Assembly (NCBI RefSeq): GCF_028858515.1
Contig: NZ_JAPJZJ010000001.1
Location: 620,001-684,000 of the forward strand
From: Aurantiacibacter sp. D1-12
GTDB taxonomy: Bacteria > Pseudomonadota > Alphaproteobacteria > Sphingomonadales > Sphingomonadaceae
DNA: 64,000 nt
Reading direction: 5' to 3'
The position numbers and the translations under genes were made by a program. Positions 62,576 through 64,000 of this stretch are shown in pieces. The notes under the pieces are model-generated. The model worked only from the letters and a program-made list of their open reading frames with translations, was not told the DNA's origin and did no database searches. Numbering within the stretch: position 1 is the first letter of the stretch; each line of letters begins with the position of its first letter.

Positions 62576-62880
62576 TCGAAACAGTCATCCGAAAACGTAT
62601 CGAAATCCTGGCCGACCAGGCGCAGGCCAAGCACGTGACGCAGGCCATCGATGACGCCGGGATTACAGGTTGGACAATTACTCCCGTCACCTCCGGCAAA
62701 GGCCGCGAAGGTCGTTGGCGCGAAGAGCGGGTTATGGGAACCGACAAGGTCTTTATCCTGACGATCGCACCACAAGAGAAGGCGATGGCCTTGGCAGAGG
62801 CGCTCGCACCGGTGCTGACACAGCGTGGACTCTTGCTGACTATGTGGGATGTTGAAGTCATTCGCGGTGAGCGCTTCTAA
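62572..62880 (+). CDS. sbtB: SbtB, PII-like regulator of SbtA
   Basis: SbtB binds SbtA trimers in response to cAMP and adenine nucleotides. The 102-residue product has the PII fold with a T-loop (PVTSGKGREGRWREERVMG near residue 37), beta strands KVFILTIAPQEKAMALAEAL near 61 and TMWDVEVIRGERF at the C-terminus. The redox C-terminal CGPxGC extension of cyanobacterial SbtB is absent. Both ends are coupled: ATGA with sbtA and TAATG with the carbonic anhydrase gene. The context makes the assignment much firmer than sequence alone. Confidence 0.85.
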   Translation: MIETVIRKRIEILADQAQAKHVTQAIDDAGITGWTITPVTSGKGREGRWREERVMGTDKVFILTIAPQEKAMALAEALAPVLTQRGLLLTMWDVEVIRGERF

Positions 62881-63518
62881 TGCCCGAGTTTCGCGAGCTA
62901 TTGCACGGATATCGTCGCTTTCGTGAAGAAGGCTACCCGAAACAACGCGCCCGTTACGACAAGCTCGTTACCGAGGGCCAGCATCCAAAGCTGATGATCA
63001 TTGGCTGTTCGGATAGCCGAGTCGACCCCGCGCAGATATTCGATGTTGATCCCGGTGAAATCTTCGTTGTGCGCAACGTTGCGGCGCTGGTTCCGCCGTA
63101 TGAAATAACTGCCGGTCAGCACGGAGTATCAGCGGCCGTTGAATTTGCCGTGCAATTTCTCAAGGTCCGCCAAATCGTAGTGATGGGCCATGGCATGTGC
63201 GGTGGCTGCAAGGCGGCACTAACGCAGGACCTTCAAGGCAATGAGGCTGGTGCAGGCGGCTTTGTCGCAAACTGGGTGCATTTACTTGACGAAGCTCGAG
63301 AGCCCGTGGCCGCAAAGTTCGGAACGGAAAGCCGCGAGGCGGAACGCGAAATGGAGCTGGCGGCGGTCGGCGTGAGTATCGACAACCTGCGAACCTTCCC
63401 TTTCGTTCGAGACGCGGAAGAACGCGGCGACCTAAAACTACGCGGCACGTTCTTCGCGATTTCCGAAGGCGTGCTTTACCTTCGGAACGAAGAAACACGC
63501 GAGTTCGAGGCAGTCTGA
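62880..63518 (+). CDS. Beta-class carbonic anhydrase
   Basis: The 212-residue zinc enzyme interconverts CO2 and bicarbonate. Zinc ligands are Cys43 and Asp45/Arg47 in IIGCSDSRVDPAQIF, and His104 and Cys107 in VVMGHGMCGGCKAAL. VRNVAALVPPYE near residue 65 and GTFFAISEGVLYLRNEETRE at the end are typical. No signal peptide is seen, so it is cytoplasmic. It is third in sbtA-sbtB-can, with one base shared with the sbtB stop, so import and hydration are co-produced. Confidence 0.93.
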   Translation: MPEFRELLHGYRRFREEGYPKQRARYDKLVTEGQHPKLMIIGCSDSRVDPAQIFDVDPGEIFVVRNVAALVPPYEITAGQHGVSAAVEFAVQFLKVRQIVVMGHGMCGGCKAALTQDLQGNEAGAGGFVANWVHLLDEAREPVAAKFGTESREAEREMELAAVGVSIDNLRTFPFVRDAEERGDLKLRGTFFAISEGVLYLRNEETREFEAV

Positions 63519-63600
63519 TAAAATTGCTATTGCGAATTATTCGCAAGACCGATAGGCACCTCCGACCAACTCAAGAGAACACCCCATCAAGGATCCCTCA

Positions 63601-64000
63601 ATGCGTAAAATTACCCTTGTTTCAACCGCCACCGCTTTCGCCCTTGCCCTAGTAGCCTGCTCGCCGGCGGCTGAAGAGGCTCCTGCTGAAGAAAGCACCG
63701 AAACTGAAGCGGCTGACGAGACCGCTGTAGCTGGCGTTCTTGACGCCAGCACCGCAACTGCAGCAACTCTTGCTGCTGTTGAAGGTGTGTCCGAAGAACT
63801 TGCCGCCGCGATCGTGGCAGGCCAGCCTTACGCCTCGGTTGCCGACTTCAATTCTGTCCTCACCGCAACTCTTTCTGAGGAAGAGGCTGCGACAGTTCGT
63901 GCCAATGTGTTCGTGCCGATTGATCTCAACACCGCAACACGAGACGAGATCAACCTCGTGCCCGGTATGACGGACCGCATGGCGCACGAGTTCGAAGAAT
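63601..64000 (+). CDS. Lipoprotein with helix-hairpin-helix-like repeats, cut by window edge
   Basis: An ATG at 63601 opens 133 codons with no stop at the right edge. The N-terminus MRKITLVSTATAFALALVAC ends in a lipobox with Cys20, followed by an acidic linker rich in Ala and Glu to about residue 45. Two ComEA-like helix-hairpin-helix units follow: LDASTATAATLAAVEGVSEE near 47 (with AAAIVAGQPYASVADF), and IDLNTATRDEINLVPGMTDR near 106. Lipid-anchored HhH repeats of this kind may bind DNA, but competence genes are not nearby. It begins 82 bases after the carbonic anhydrase gene and probably has its own promoter. Confidence 0.75.
   Translation, partial: MRKITLVSTATAFALALVACSPAAEEAPAEESTETEAADETAVAGVLDASTATAATLAAVEGVSEELAAAIVAGQPYASVADFNSVLTATLSEEEAATVRANVFVPIDLNTATRDEINLVPGMTDRMAHEFEE

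Noticed and set aside
1-64000. CRISPR array, insertion sequence, prophage or integron
   Set aside because: No regularly spaced repeats, transposase, phage structural gene or attachment-site duplication was seen; xerC is the chromosomal dimer-resolution recombinase beside hemW, not a mobile integrase.

Overview
This is 64 kb of a GC-rich alphaproteobacterial chromosome, most likely from Sphingomonadales, family Erythrobacteraceae or close to it. The basis is gene content and order plus remembered protein similarity, not a database search. Pointers are the dusB-ntrB-ntrC-ntrY-ntrX-hfq-hflX order, a fused ispDF gene, PhaR, an archaeal/eukaryote-type prolyl-tRNA synthetase, and many 4-bp ATGA or GTGA overlaps. 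I see no insertion sequence, prophage, CRISPR array, rRNA or integration scar. This is core genome with a few lineage-specific genes. No gap between genes reaches 300 bases.

Layout. 1-4.97 kb (minus): a lipoprotein PBP activator, parE, a DUF817 membrane protein and a second membrane protein cut by the left edge. 5.0-7.8 kb (plus): rsmI, yraN-like, gshB and a DedA protein. 7.8-11.2 kb (minus): rph-rdgB-hemW-xerC. 11.3-13.5 kb (plus): a DUF6438 lipoprotein, then hrcA-grpE ending at a strong terminator. 13.6-16.3 kb (minus): a secreted protein with a duplicated domain, and an overlapping trio of PCu(A)C lipoprotein, HExxH protein and membrane protein. 16.3-19.6 kb (plus): dnaK-dnaJ behind a sigma-32 type promoter. 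19.6-21.9 kb (minus): a large patatin-like protein.

22-33.7 kb (plus): radA, cvpA-like, an IscU-like scaffold, an MHS transporter, alr, phaR, proS, a DUF805 protein, an M28 peptidase and rnr. 33.7-34.2 kb (minus): a universal stress protein. 34.3-39.3 kb (plus): pdhC, a thioesterase, lpdA, and an overlapping class IV aminotransferase / sulfotransferase-like pair. tRNA-Ser(UGA) lies at 39.8 kb (minus). 40-49.1 kb (plus): a cell-wall and replication run of lytic transglycosylase, RlpA/SPOR lipoprotein, dacC-like, tmk, holB, metG, tatD-like, a metallo-beta-lactamase-fold gene, a 58-residue membrane protein and mazG.

49.1-58.4 kb (minus): the nitrogen-regulation block dusB-ntrBC-ntrYX followed by hfq and hflX. 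Its Hfq is two Sm domains in one chain. 58.5-60.1 kb (plus): ispDF and pncC. 60.1-61.5 kb (minus): lipA and a RatA/Coq10-like gene. 61.6-63.5 kb (plus): a tightly coupled sbtA-sbtB-beta-carbonic anhydrase operon. The right edge cuts a lipoprotein with helix-hairpin-helix-like repeats.

The loci most worth a second look are the tandem-Sm Hfq with an uncertain hflX start next to it, the sbtAB-carbonic anhydrase operon, the aminotransferase/sulfotransferase-like pair, the PCu(A)C-HExxH-membrane trio, an RlpA homologue that has lost its consensus active-site residues, and the duplicated-domain secreted protein.
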